Positions 43,342 to 52,019 of a stretch of DNA of 64,000 bases are shown in pieces. Each line of letters starts with the position of its first letter. Position 1 is the stretch's first letter. Under the pieces are notes generated by a model. The model saw only the letters and a program-made list of their open reading frames with translations. It was not told the DNA's origin and made no database searches. The stretch comes from Bacteroidia bacterium (GTDB lineage: Bacteria > Bacteroidota > Bacteroidia > NS11-12g > UBA9320), in assembly GCA_018402155.1 (NCBI GenBank), contig JAGYJG010000001.1, positions 1,632,501 through 1,696,500 on the forward strand. The letters run 5' to 3'. Position numbers and translations under genes: made by a program.

Positions 43342-45749
43342 TTCGTTGCTAGCATCTTTAAAAATTCATTCTCATTAAGCATTTTAATTCCTAGTTTTTC
43401 TGCTTTTTCCTTTTTTGCAGGGCCCATATTATCTCCCGCTATAAGGTAATCTGTATTTTTTGATAGAGAAGAAACATTGACTCCCCCATTGTCCTCTATC
43501 TGTCGTTTAAGTTCGTCTCTAGAAAACAAGGTAAACGTGCCACTTACCACTATTTTTGCCCCATTCAAAGTATTGCTTACCAACTTCTTTTCTACCACTT
43601 CAAACGTCAGTCCAGCGGCTTTCAACTCCTCTATTTCTGATCTATTGGCGGGCGTATTAAAATAATCTACAACGCTCTTTGCTATGACCTCCCCTATCTC
43701 ATTTATGGCATTCAACGTTTCCAAATCAGCAGCCATTAGAGCATCAATATTCTTAAAGTGAAAGGCTAATTTTTTGGCTACAGTTTCACCTACAAAACGT
43801 ATGCCTAGGCCAAACAGAACCCGCTCAAAAGGTTGTTTTTTTGATGCGTCTATGCCTTTAACTATTGCACTTGCTGTTTTTGTCCCGTAGCGCGTAATTC
43901 GTGTAGGCGTTAGTTTATTCAATACTTCGAACTCTTTCTCCCCTAAATCTAATATTATGTTTGCCAGGTACCCTGCAGAGCTATACCGTTTAGAAACTAG
44001 TTTTATCAAATAATCATTTTGAGGGAAGAGTATTTTGACCGCTTTATTGAGCTCTATTGTTTTAGAGTCAATAGATACATTTAACTCTCTTAATAGTTTT
44101 TTAAGCCCAGTAATCAATTCAGATTTACTTTTTGAAACTCTTTTATTCGCGGTGATATTTACAAAGTAGTCTTGGAAAGAATTGACTGAATCTTTCTGTA
44201 ATTTCAATAAAGTTGTAGCAGTATCCCAAGAAAAAATGACTCTTTGCACAGGTATCATAAATTTATCATCGACTTTTTCTATCGCATCTTTATCATGGTG
44301 GATAGACCTCAATTTTAAAATTTCATCCACTTTTAGAGAATAAAGGTCAGATAGTTTTTTGACAAACTTGTGCTCAAATAATAAATCAACTAAACCCTCA
44401 CCCAAACCGTCTACATCCATGGCCTTTCTCCCAATAAAATGCTCTATTCTTCCTTTTATTTGGGGTGGACATCCTAGTGCATTTGGGCATCTATATACCG
44501 CATCTCCCTCCGGCCGTTGTAGTGCTGTATTGCACTCAGGGCAGTATACCACAAATTGGATAGGCTGGCTAGCTCCTGCTCGCTTGTGCGTATCTACGGC
44601 GACTATTTTGGGAATAATCTCACCTCCCTTTTCTATAGATACCGTATCTCCTAATCGAACATCTAGCTGCGCAATAAAATCTGCATTATGGAGGCTAGCT
44701 CTTTTTACCGTTGTGCCGAGTAGCTGCACAGGCTCCAAATTGGCTACCGGAGTGACAGCACCTGTTCTCCCTACCTGATAAGAGATACTCAGTAAAGTGC
44801 TTTCTGCTCGTTCAGTCTCAAATTTGTAACTCATAGCCCAGCGGGGAAACTTACTAGTAAAGCCCATCTCTTGCTGCTGCAGCCTACTATTAACTTTTAT
44901 GACTACTCCATCAATCTCAAAACTTAGTTTTTTTCGCTTCGTCTCCCACTGAGTTATGAAATTCCACACATCGTCTATTGTACTACATAGTCGTGTAGCC
45001 TCGTTTACCGGCAGTCCATACGCTTTCATTCGTTGCAAACTGTCGTAGTGGTCAAGCTCTTCTGTACCGTGTACAGCTAGTTGATACATAAATCCATCTA
45101 AAGGTCGTTTGGCTACCTCTGCACTATCTTGCAACTTGATAGTTCCCGCCGCTGTATTTCTGGGATTTTTATAGGCCTCTTCTCCGTTTTGTAAACGTTC
45201 TTCGTTCAATTTGTGAAATGCCGCTTTGTGCATAAACAACTCTCCACGCACCTCTACATTCGACGGATAGTCTCCAACCAACTGATGTGGTATAGCACGA
45301 ATAGTTTTTACATTGGCAGTCACATCATCACCCTGCGTTCCATCTCCTCGTGTAATGGCCTGCATAAGTTTCCCGTCACTATAACGCAACGCTATTGCTA
45401 ATCCATCAAATTTTAACTCTACAGTATAGGCATAAGCATTGCCCCCTATAAGCTTAGCTACTCGGGTATCAAAATCCACTAACTCTTCTCTACTGTAGGT
45501 ATTGCCCAAGCTAAGCATACGTGTGCTATGAGGCACAGTAACAAAATTTTTGGTAACATCTCCTCCCACTTTTTGGGTCGGACTATTGGGGTCAGCATAC
45601 TGCGGAAAAGCCTGCTCTAGTAGCTCTAGCTCTTTTAGTTTCCTATCAAACTCGCGGTCAGAGATGGTAGGGTTTGCCAAAACATAGTAGTTATAATTAT
45701 GCTTTTTTAGCTCATTCGTGAGTTCGTGAATTTTTTGTTGGGTAGACAC
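43338..45749 (-). CDS. ligA: NAD-dependent DNA ligase LigA with internal insertion
   Basis: 803 residues, about 130-140 more than the usual 660-700. GTG start at 45749. The N-terminal Ia/adenylation domain has Lys113 in KFDG (TVELKFDGLAIALRY), the OB fold follows, then the Cys4 zinc finger (CPECNTALQ to CPNALGC). The extra sequence sits about residues 478-615 between VDEILKLRS and KTASAIVKGIDASKKQPFERVLFGLGIRFVGETVAKKLAFHF, i.e. in the HhH region. The C-terminal BRCT domain (ISLKNTDYLIAGDNMG-like, about 725-803) is intact. The insert is not an intein: there is no N-terminal Cys block or terminal HN. It overlaps the exonuclease-BRCT gene by 4 bp. Whether the insert alters activity is unknown. 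Confidence 0.93.
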   Translation of the reverse strand: MSTQQKIHELTNELKKHNYNYYVLANPTISDREFDRKLKELELLEQAFPQYADPNSPTQKVGGDVTKNFVTVPHSTRMLSLGNTYSREELVDFDTRVAKLIGGNAYAYTVELKFDGLAIALRYSDGKLMQAITRGDGTQGDDVTANVKTIRAIPHQLVGDYPSNVEVRGELFMHKAAFHKLNEERLQNGEEAYKNPRNTAAGTIKLQDSAEVAKRPLDGFMYQLAVHGTEELDHYDSLQRMKAYGLPVNEATRLCSTIDDVWNFITQWETKRKKLSFEIDGVVIKVNSRLQQQEMGFTSKFPRWAMSYKFETERAESTLLSISYQVGRTGAVTPVANLEPVQLLGTTVKRASLHNADFIAQLDVRLGDTVSIEKGGEIIPKIVAVDTHKRAGASQPIQFVVYCPECNTALQRPEGDAVYRCPNALGCPPQIKGRIEHFIGRKAMDVDGLGEGLVDLLFEHKFVKKLSDLYSLKVDEILKLRSIHHDKDAIEKVDDKFMIPVQRVIFSWDTATTLLKLQKDSVNSFQDYFVNITANKRVSKSKSELITGLKKLLRELNVSIDSKTIELNKAVKILFPQNDYLIKLVSKRYSSAGYLANIILDLGEKEFEVLNKLTPTRITRYGTKTASAIVKGIDASKKQPFERVLFGLGIRFVGETVAKKLAFHFKNIDALMAADLETLNAINEIGEVIAKSVVDYFNTPANRSEIEELKAAGLTFEVVEKKLVSNTLNGAKIVVSGTFTLFSRDELKRQIEDNGGVNVSSLSKNTDYLIAGDNMGPAKKEKAEKLGIKMLNENEFLKMLATK

Positions 45750-45754
45750 AGGTG

Positions 45755-45763
45755 GCGAAAATA
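45755..45763 (-). promoter_or_regulatory. -7-like box TATTTTCGC before ligA
   Basis: A TAnnTTCGC variant ending 5 nt before GTG 45749. Confidence 0.45.
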
Positions 45764-45916
45764 CTTTTTGTATTATTCAATTCATTTATATTTTTATCAT
45801 AAAATTAGAAAATCCAAGTAAAAACTCGCCTTATTTGCGGCAACAATATTTTTAATAGCATGCACTCGACCTACAAAAGACTTGAGGGTATTGCGTGATA
45901 ATTTTGCAACGACCAC

Positions 45917-45925
45917 TATCTTTGT
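45917..45925 (+). promoter_or_regulatory. -7-type box TATCTTTGT before Wzi-like gene
   Basis: TAnnTTTG match 8 nt before ATG 45934. Confidence 0.45.
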
Positions 45926-45933
45926 ATATCGAT

Positions 45934-47589
45934 ATGAAGAAAATATACTTCTTTCTGCTCCTTTTTGCATGTGCACGTGAAGCTTTAGCACAAAGCCCGC
46001 TTACTTCGGGTTTCTTTAACTATCATCTAACAGATAGGTATGAGATACTGAGCGATTCAATTACACCAGATTTTTTTACAGGTGTAAAACCATACCGAAG
46101 AGATGCTTTAGCTGCCTTCTCTAAAAAAATAAAACCTAGCTCAAAAGTAGATGAGTTTAATAAAGACTATCTCCTCAGAGATAATATACTTTTTAGTCAT
46201 TTATCGCACAGTCGAAAGCCAATACTAAAAAACTTCTATAAGACAGAAAACGCATTATTACTGGTAAAAGAAGATAGATTTAAAGTCGTGTTAAATCCGG
46301 TTCTTGGATTTATGGGTGCTTCTGACCCGTACGACTCTTTAGGCCCATATCGTAACAGCAGAGGTGTAGAATTGAGGGGTAATGTTGGAAATAAAATTGG
46401 CTTTTATAGTTACGCTCTTGAAAATCAAGCTCGTTTCCCAGATTTCCTTAGAGAAAAACACGATAAGTACAATGGAGTAAATGGTGCCACTCAGGCAAAA
46501 ATATATGCCAATAGTGCTAAAGACTTTTTCAATGTTGCTGGTCATATCACAGTGTCACCTATAGAAGAAGTAATGGTTCAACTAGGACATGATAAGAATT
46601 TTATTGGCAATGGGTACCGATCTATAATCTTGGCTGACCAAACCGCTCCGTACACCTTTGTAAAGTTAAACACCAAAGTTTGGAAGATCAATTACATGAA
46701 TCTTTATTCCGTGCATAGAGATAACATGGGATTCATAGCTGATTCTGTTTCTGCCAGAAAATTTTCTGCGCTGCACCATTTTAGCATAAATATAACAAAG
46801 AATTTAACACTCGGACTTTTTGAGAACATCATTTTCGATAGACAAGATCCTTCAGAGTCAGGTAATTTTGAAATAGATTATATCAATCCACTTATTTTTT
46901 ATAGAGCTTTAGAACAAGGCCTCAATAGTACTGACAACAGCGTGTTAGGTGCAGATATAAAGTGGAACTTCCAAAAACGGTATTCGTTCTATGGTCAGTT
47001 AATTTTTGATGAGTTTAGAAAAAAAGAATTTTTTGCAGGCAAACAGGCGTGGGTAAATAAATGGGGCTACCAAGTTGGAATTAAGTACATCAATGTGGCC
47101 AATATTAATAATCTAGATTTACAAATAGAAGTAAATCAAATAAGGCCATTTGTATATCAACATCTAACAAGATCTCAAAATTGGATTCACTACAATCAGT
47201 CTTTGGCACATCCTCTAGGAGCTAATTTTAAAGAAACAATCTTAGTTTTAAGATACCAACCAATATCAAGACTAAATCTAAAAGCTACCTATTCGTATTC
47301 CACACAAGGTTTAGACTCTAGTTACACGTCAACAAATTTCGGAGGAGATGTCACTCGAGCGTACATAATCCCTGCAGATGGACCTACAGTACCTATGTTT
47401 CAAGGTATAAAAAATCAAGTGTCCGCATTATCCTTGAATGCCAGCTATATGCTTTGGCATAACTTATTTTTAGATGCAGGTATTTTTATTAGAAATCAGC
47501 AAAATTCCTTGTTGAAAACAAACCGAAACAATGTTATTTTCAGCTTTGGTATGCGCCTAAATCTTGCCCAAACCGACTACCGTCAATGA
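45934..47589 (+). CDS. Wzi-like outer-membrane barrel protein
   Basis: 551 residues from ATG 45934 (MKKIYFFLLLFACAREALAQS, signal peptide). The body resembles the capsule-assembly Wzi family of Bacteroidota: alternating aromatic/polar strands, segments GNGYRSIILADQTAPYTFVKLNTKVWKINYMNLYS and HHFSINITKNLTLGLFENIIFDRQDPSESGNFEIDYINPLIFYRALEQG. The usual Phe at the C-terminal position is absent (it ends DYRQ), so the exact barrel end is uncertain. A role in anchoring or exporting surface polysaccharide is inferred by family. It is divergent from ligA. A longer frame from 45895 is rejected. Confidence 0.75.
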   Translation: MKKIYFFLLLFACAREALAQSPLTSGFFNYHLTDRYEILSDSITPDFFTGVKPYRRDALAAFSKKIKPSSKVDEFNKDYLLRDNILFSHLSHSRKPILKNFYKTENALLLVKEDRFKVVLNPVLGFMGASDPYDSLGPYRNSRGVELRGNVGNKIGFYSYALENQARFPDFLREKHDKYNGVNGATQAKIYANSAKDFFNVAGHITVSPIEEVMVQLGHDKNFIGNGYRSIILADQTAPYTFVKLNTKVWKINYMNLYSVHRDNMGFIADSVSARKFSALHHFSINITKNLTLGLFENIIFDRQDPSESGNFEIDYINPLIFYRALEQGLNSTDNSVLGADIKWNFQKRYSFYGQLIFDEFRKKEFFAGKQAWVNKWGYQVGIKYINVANINNLDLQIEVNQIRPFVYQHLTRSQNWIHYNQSLAHPLGANFKETILVLRYQPISRLNLKATYSYSTQGLDSSYTSTNFGGDVTRAYIIPADGPTVPMFQGIKNQVSALSLNASYMLWHNLFLDAGIFIRNQQNSLLKTNRNNVIFSFGMRLNLAQTDYRQ

Positions 47590-47632
47590 TGTGGGGATTA
47601 TATTTAATCCATTATTATCACAATAAAAAAAC

Positions 47633-47641
47633 TACATTTGA
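47633..47641 (+). promoter_or_regulatory. -7-type box TACATTTGA before 5'-nucleotidase
   Basis: TAnnTTTG match ending 6 nt before GTG 47648. Confidence 0.45.
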
Positions 47642-47647
47642 GGGATC

Positions 47648-48592
47648 GTGCCAGTAGATTTATCTGACATACTCGTGGTAGGTGTATCTTCTAGAGCCCT
47701 ATTTGACCTCGAAGAAGAAAATTCCATTTTTGAGCAGAAAGGTATAGAAGGTTTCCGAAAATATCAACTTGAAAACGAAAATAAACCACTTAAAATAGGG
47801 TCTGCATTTTATCTTGTAAAAAGCTTGCTAGAGCTAAACAACCAAGCAAAAAAACGTATAGTTGAGATTGTACTTATGAGCCGAAATAGTCCAGAAACAG
47901 GGGTTCGTATGCTAAGTTCTATTAATGATCTGAAACTAGATATTACGCGCGTAGCCCTAAGTGGAGGTGAACCGCTAGCTCCCTACATAGATGCGTACGA
48001 CGTAGATTTATTCTTGAGCAAAGATGAGAAAGACGTGCAAACAGTGATAGACGCACAAGCGTGTGCAGCCGCTACCATCTATGCTCCACCACAATCTTTT
48101 GACCCTAAAGATAATAGGGTAAAAATAGCCTTTGATGCTGACGCAGTACTTTTTAGTGATGAATCTGAACACCGCTACAAAACTGAAGGAATAGACGCCT
48201 TTTTAAAGCATGAAAAAGACCACGAAGACACTCCACTAAATAAAGGCCCTTTTGCAGAACTCCTCATAAAACTGAGCAAGATACAAGAGCACTTGCCCAC
48301 CACCATAGAACTCTCTCCTCTGCGACTTGCCATTGTAACAGCCAGAAGTGCGCCTTCTCACATGCGGGTAATCAAAACATTGCGCCAGTGGGGGGTTTAC
48401 GTAGATGAAGTTTATTTTATGGGTGGCCTGTCAAAAGACAAGGTACTATCTGCTTTTGGTGCTCACATCTTTTTTGATGACCAAGAAGTACACCTAGATA
48501 CGGCAAGTAAGCTAGTCCCCAGCGGCAAAGTCCCTCACAACAGTAACTCGCTTATGAAAACCATAGACCATACAACACCCAAAAAAATATAA
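47648..48592 (+). CDS. Cytosolic 5'-nucleotidase (PF06189 type)
   Basis: 314 residues, GTG start (MPVDLSDILVVGVSSRALFDLEEENSIFEQKG). The HAD-like fold of this family is visible as ILVVGVSSRALFDLEEE near the start and KIAFDADAVLFSDESEHRY (about 157-175) further in, with ALSGGEPLAPYI and VTARSAPSHMRVIKTLRQWGV between and after. It dephosphorylates nucleoside monophosphates in nucleotide salvage. It lies 58 bp after the Wzi-like gene and is followed at once by the direct repeat copy. The repeat's first two bases are the end of its stop codon. Confidence 0.85.
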   Translation: MPVDLSDILVVGVSSRALFDLEEENSIFEQKGIEGFRKYQLENENKPLKIGSAFYLVKSLLELNNQAKKRIVEIVLMSRNSPETGVRMLSSINDLKLDITRVALSGGEPLAPYIDAYDVDLFLSKDEKDVQTVIDAQACAAATIYAPPQSFDPKDNRVKIAFDADAVLFSDESEHRYKTEGIDAFLKHEKDHEDTPLNKGPFAELLIKLSKIQEHLPTTIELSPLRLAIVTARSAPSHMRVIKTLRQWGVYVDEVYFMGGLSKDKVLSAFGAHIFFDDQEVHLDTASKLVPSGKVPHNSNSLMKTIDHTTPKKI

Positions 48593-48683
48593 CCTGCCCG
48601 ATTCATAAAAACTATACCCGTGGAATCTTATTAGCACCTCATAAATAAATTCCCACTCTAAACATCACTTTAAACTACTAAAC
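48593..48683. repeat. Direct repeat, copy 1
   Basis: About 90 bp repeated at 50073-50152, in the same orientation. Shared segments include CCTGCCCGATTCATAAAAAC, GTGGAATCTTATTAGCA, ATAAATAAATTCCCACTC and AAACTACTAAAC. Copy 1 has about 12 extra bases near its end and lacks one T. Together the two copies bracket the Fib_succ_major gene. Confidence 0.85.
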
Positions 48684-48878
48684 CACTGGTTTAAAAACTC
48701 CAAAAAAGCACAAGTGGCACGCCAAATTGTATTATATCTGCCGCCCAATAATAACACTTGTCAACTAAAACCTTACACTTATTAGAGTTTTAGCCCAGAT
48801 ATACATTGGTGGAGCAAAAAGGCACAATATAGCTGACCTTTGCCCTATATTTATACGTAAAACATAATCTAAACAAAT

Positions 48879-49949
48879 ATGAACACCAAAATCACACTAA
48901 TTGCAATGTTAGTCCTATTTGCTACTAACGCCTTCGCCCAAGTGGGTATCGGAACAACAACGCCAGACCCATCTGCGGCGCTAGATGTAGTAAGTACGAC
49001 CAAAGGACTTTTACCTCCACGCATGACAGATATACAGCGTAATGCTATTGTAAGTCCGGCATCTGGCCTCACTATTTACAATACCAACGAGAACTGCCTG
49101 CAATGGTACGATGGTGACTATTGGTTTTCGGGATGCAGTGGATCCTTTGCTCCAAATCCCGTTTTAGGAAGTGGTTTTACTAATGGATTTCAAAATAACA
49201 ACACCTGTACAACTAAAATAATCTCTGTAACTTCTTGCGCATCTGTAGCTGGAGCTATCCAAAATGATAATACCTCTACATTAGATGGTATTGAATACGA
49301 CTGGAATTTAGCTATTGGTTTGGTTGCAGGTGGAACAACTCAAGCTCTAGTAGAAATAGGCGGTCAATGCTGGTTTAGTCGCAATGCTATTGCTGAACCC
49401 ACGGCACCATGTGCAGATCAAATAAACACAGGTTGCAACGTGTGGGGAGCATCATCACCAGGAGATATTGGTTCTTGGGGGTATTTCAATACCAGTTCTA
49501 ACACCGCCTGGGCGACCTCAGAACCTGCAGCTGGTGAAGGACTGCACTATCAATGGAGTGCTGCGATGAATAATAGCACCACAGAAAGAGCACAAGGTGT
49601 GTGCCCCACCGGATGGCATATACCGTCTGACTGTGAATGGATGTATCTAGAAAATAGTTTGGGAATGAGCATAGCGATGCAAGAAACAAATAATGGATGG
49701 CGCACCACAACGGGAGAAGGAACAAAATTAAAAGTCGGCGGTAGTTCCGGCTTTAATGGCTTACTTCTTGGAGACCGAAGCACAACAGGCACATTTACAG
49801 ATCGCGACTTTTATGGATTCTGGTGGACTTCAACCGAGGGTATTACAAATATTGCACAAAGACGTTTTCTAGAGAGTACTCAGGCAGGTATAAATCGTCT
49901 TAGCCCACTTAAAGATTTCGCTTTTTCTGTCCGTTGCCTTAAGGACTAG
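48879..49949 (+). CDS. Exported surface protein with Fib_succ_major domain
   Basis: 356 residues. Signal peptide MNTKITLIAMLVLFATNAFAQ, then VGIGTTTPDPSAALDVVSTTKGLLPPRM, a start found on many secreted Bacteroidota proteins (often adhesin-like). A linker leads to the Fib_succ_major paralogous domain: VEIGGQCWFSRNAIAEP, AAGEGLHYQWSAAMNN, GVCPTGWHIPSDCEWMYLENSLGMS, FNGLLLGDRSTTGTFTDRDFYGFWWTSTE and SVRCLKD at the end. The domain binds no known ligand and is common on cell surfaces or cellulosome-like systems. The gene is isolated by 286 and 419 bp spacers and flanked by a pair of direct repeats, which may mark a mobile or duplicated cassette. Confidence 0.82.
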   Translation: MNTKITLIAMLVLFATNAFAQVGIGTTTPDPSAALDVVSTTKGLLPPRMTDIQRNAIVSPASGLTIYNTNENCLQWYDGDYWFSGCSGSFAPNPVLGSGFTNGFQNNNTCTTKIISVTSCASVAGAIQNDNTSTLDGIEYDWNLAIGLVAGGTTQALVEIGGQCWFSRNAIAEPTAPCADQINTGCNVWGASSPGDIGSWGYFNTSSNTAWATSEPAAGEGLHYQWSAAMNNSTTERAQGVCPTGWHIPSDCEWMYLENSLGMSIAMQETNNGWRTTTGEGTKLKVGGSSGFNGLLLGDRSTTGTFTDRDFYGFWWTSTEGITNIAQRRFLESTQAGINRLSPLKDFAFSVRCLKD

Positions 49950-50016
49950 GGCTAGTTACTAACTGCATCGGGGCAGAAGATTTCTTAGTTTCTATAAAAA
50001 TCATACTTTTATTTCT

Positions 50017-50050
50017 CCATCCTCAGTAAATCACTACGCTTAGGATGGTT
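50017..50050 (+). terminator. Possible terminator of surface protein gene
   Basis: 7 bp stem CCATCCT/AGGATGG with an 18 nt loop, followed by TT and A/T-rich sequence. Weak to moderate. Confidence 0.35.
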
Positions 50051-50072
50051 TATTGAGACTAAAAAACCCTAA

Positions 50073-50152
50073 CCTGCCCGATTCATAAAAACTATACTCG
50101 TGGAATCTTATTAGCATCCTCATAAATAAATTCCCACTCAAAACTACTAAAC
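50073..50152. repeat. Direct repeat, copy 2
   Basis: 80 bp homologous to 48593-48683, same orientation and about 1480 bp apart. One T to C difference in ACTATACTCG, one inserted T, and a deletion near the end account for the differences. Confidence 0.85.
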
Positions 50153-50368
50153 ACTTAAAACGTAGGGACATTCATCTTTTATTTGCAACATAACAATCGA
50201 AAAAACTGCCGTACAATCACTTTGATACCTTACTGTAGATCATCAAAACCAGCGCTATATGGGCTATTATACAATGGCTCAGTAAGGCCTTTTTGACGAA
50301 AAAACTCATATTATTACTACTACAAATACTATCACAGAAATTAAGATAAGGGCAGAATATTAACAGCA

Positions 50369-52012
50369 CTATTCCATTTTTCTATTGCCGACCCATACAA
50401 AACGACGGTTGACAAAGCTGACATCTGCAAATGATGCATTACCGGCAGGATTTCCTCCTGTACCGTGAAAATCTGAAAATGCCGCATGTTGATTTACAAA
50501 TCCAGCACCGGTCATATTAAAACTTACAGGCACAAACACTTCATTCATTTGCTCAGCTATAAATTTTTGAACTTCTTCATCTTGGCTAAAAGCCAAACAA
50601 GTAATAGCTCCGTGTGTGCTGGTCAGCACACTAGCTACAGCTACAGATTCTATTGTATTTTCGGTCTTAACCAAAAACAGAATTGGCCCAAAATACTCCG
50701 ATCTATATGCCACTGATTGTGCATCAACACTCACTACCGTTGGGCTCTGAGATCGTGCATTAGGATACTGGTTATGATGTACAACTTGTGGTGCCAAAAG
50801 TAGGTCACCTTGCACTTCTTTTATGCGGCGGAGCGTAGCATCGTTTTGTATAGCACCAATTGTTTCAGATCCCATTTTAGGATGATGTACTACCCCATTT
50901 ATGGCTTCTACTATGTGGGCCGCTACTTGTTTAAAGGTCAACACACCTGTTGATGTTCGTACCTCTTGAGGTATAAAAACATTTTGCGGTGCTGTACACA
51001 TTTGTCTGCTGTACAAACACACCGAAAACGCAATATTTTGAGCCACAGTCTTCATATCATCTACCGAATCTATAATAACTGAGTTGATTCCAGATTTTTC
51101 GGTAAACACGGTTTTTTCAAGGCTTTCTATAAAGTTTCCAAAAAATGAACCCCCGGTGTAGTCTACCAGTTTTACGGCTGGGTGCTCTGCTAGTTTTTTG
51201 GTAATAGGATCAGCAATCGTGTCGGAGGCTAGCTGCACTACATTCGAATCTAGACCTTGCTCACGTATTACTTTTCGAAGTTCTGCAGCAAAAATAGCTA
51301 TAGCTAGAATAGATTTTGGGTGCGGTTTTATAATTGTTGTATTGCCACAAATAAGATTGGCATACAAGCCAGGTACAGTATTCCACGTAGGAAAAGTAGA
51401 GCACCCAATAACTAGACCAATACCCTTGGGTATAGGTTTCCATATTTTTTGTACTTCTAGGCTATGGCTACCCAAAGGCTTGCTAAAGGCAACTTGCTGA
51501 GGATAGCGACGGAGCTCTTGAACGCCCAAGGCAACCGCTTCTAAAGCTCGATCAGCTGCATGCGGACCACTAGCCTGAAAAGCCATCATAAAACTTTGAC
51601 CTGTGGTGTGCATGGTAGCATACGCCAATTCAAAAAATCGTGCTTTCACGCGTTCTAAACTTTCTAGTAAAATACCTGCACGAGTTTCTATGGTGGTATT
51701 TTTCCAAGATTTAGACGCCTTTTGGCTATTCTCAATGTATTTTGAGGGAGAAACCGCCGGATAGTGTATGCCAATACCATAATTCCACAACGGTGAAACT
51801 TCCTCTCCTATCCAATGTTCTGTATCTTGGTTTAGCTGCACAAAATTTTGATTAAGCAATCTGCCAAAAGCCTCTTTTCCTTGAGCATCTAGCTCAGCTG
51901 AATATGCTTTGGGATGCTCTGCATAGGGAGAGAAGAATTGTCGTTTATGCAGTGCAGCTATAGCCGAATCTAGTAGTTTCTTGTGTTGCAAATACAGTGA
52001 TTCTTGCACCAT
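50369..52012 (-). CDS. paaN: PaaN-type aldehyde dehydrogenase
   Basis: 547 residues, longer than typical ALDH. It resembles PaaN of the phenylacetate route from memory: N-terminal QFFSPYAEHPKAYSAELDAQGKEAFGRLLNQNF, VSPLWNYGIGIHYPA, RALEAVALGVQELRRYPQQV. ALDH catalytic landmarks are GLVIGCSTFPTWNTVPGLYANLICGNTTIIKPHPKS, and Cys in SRQMCTAPQNVFIP. It probably oxidises the ring-opened semialdehyde in phenylacetyl-CoA degradation, though PaaN's role is not settled. No other paa gene is in the window. It lies 8 bp after lgt, so the two share a transcript with the mtaB group. Confidence 0.82.
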   Translation of the reverse strand: MVQESLYLQHKKLLDSAIAALHKRQFFSPYAEHPKAYSAELDAQGKEAFGRLLNQNFVQLNQDTEHWIGEEVSPLWNYGIGIHYPAVSPSKYIENSQKASKSWKNTTIETRAGILLESLERVKARFFELAYATMHTTGQSFMMAFQASGPHAADRALEAVALGVQELRRYPQQVAFSKPLGSHSLEVQKIWKPIPKGIGLVIGCSTFPTWNTVPGLYANLICGNTTIIKPHPKSILAIAIFAAELRKVIREQGLDSNVVQLASDTIADPITKKLAEHPAVKLVDYTGGSFFGNFIESLEKTVFTEKSGINSVIIDSVDDMKTVAQNIAFSVCLYSRQMCTAPQNVFIPQEVRTSTGVLTFKQVAAHIVEAINGVVHHPKMGSETIGAIQNDATLRRIKEVQGDLLLAPQVVHHNQYPNARSQSPTVVSVDAQSVAYRSEYFGPILFLVKTENTIESVAVASVLTSTHGAITCLAFSQDEEVQKFIAEQMNEVFVPVSFNMTGAGFVNQHAAFSDFHGTGGNPAGNASFADVSFVNRRFVWVGNRKME

Positions 52013-52019
52013 ATCTTCT

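Larger units (their letters stand above)
49950..50368. other. Intergenic region with terminator candidate and repeat copy
   Basis: Holds a hairpin CCATCCT...AGGATGG (50017-50048) followed by T-rich sequence, a plausible terminator of the surface protein gene, and the second direct repeat at 50073-50152. The remaining 216 bp show no ORF or RNA I could recognise. Confidence 0.5.

Noticed and set aside
43870-44330. Intein in LigA
   Set aside because: No Cys/Ser at the start, no terminal HN and no splicing blocks. It reads as an inserted segment, not a splicing element.
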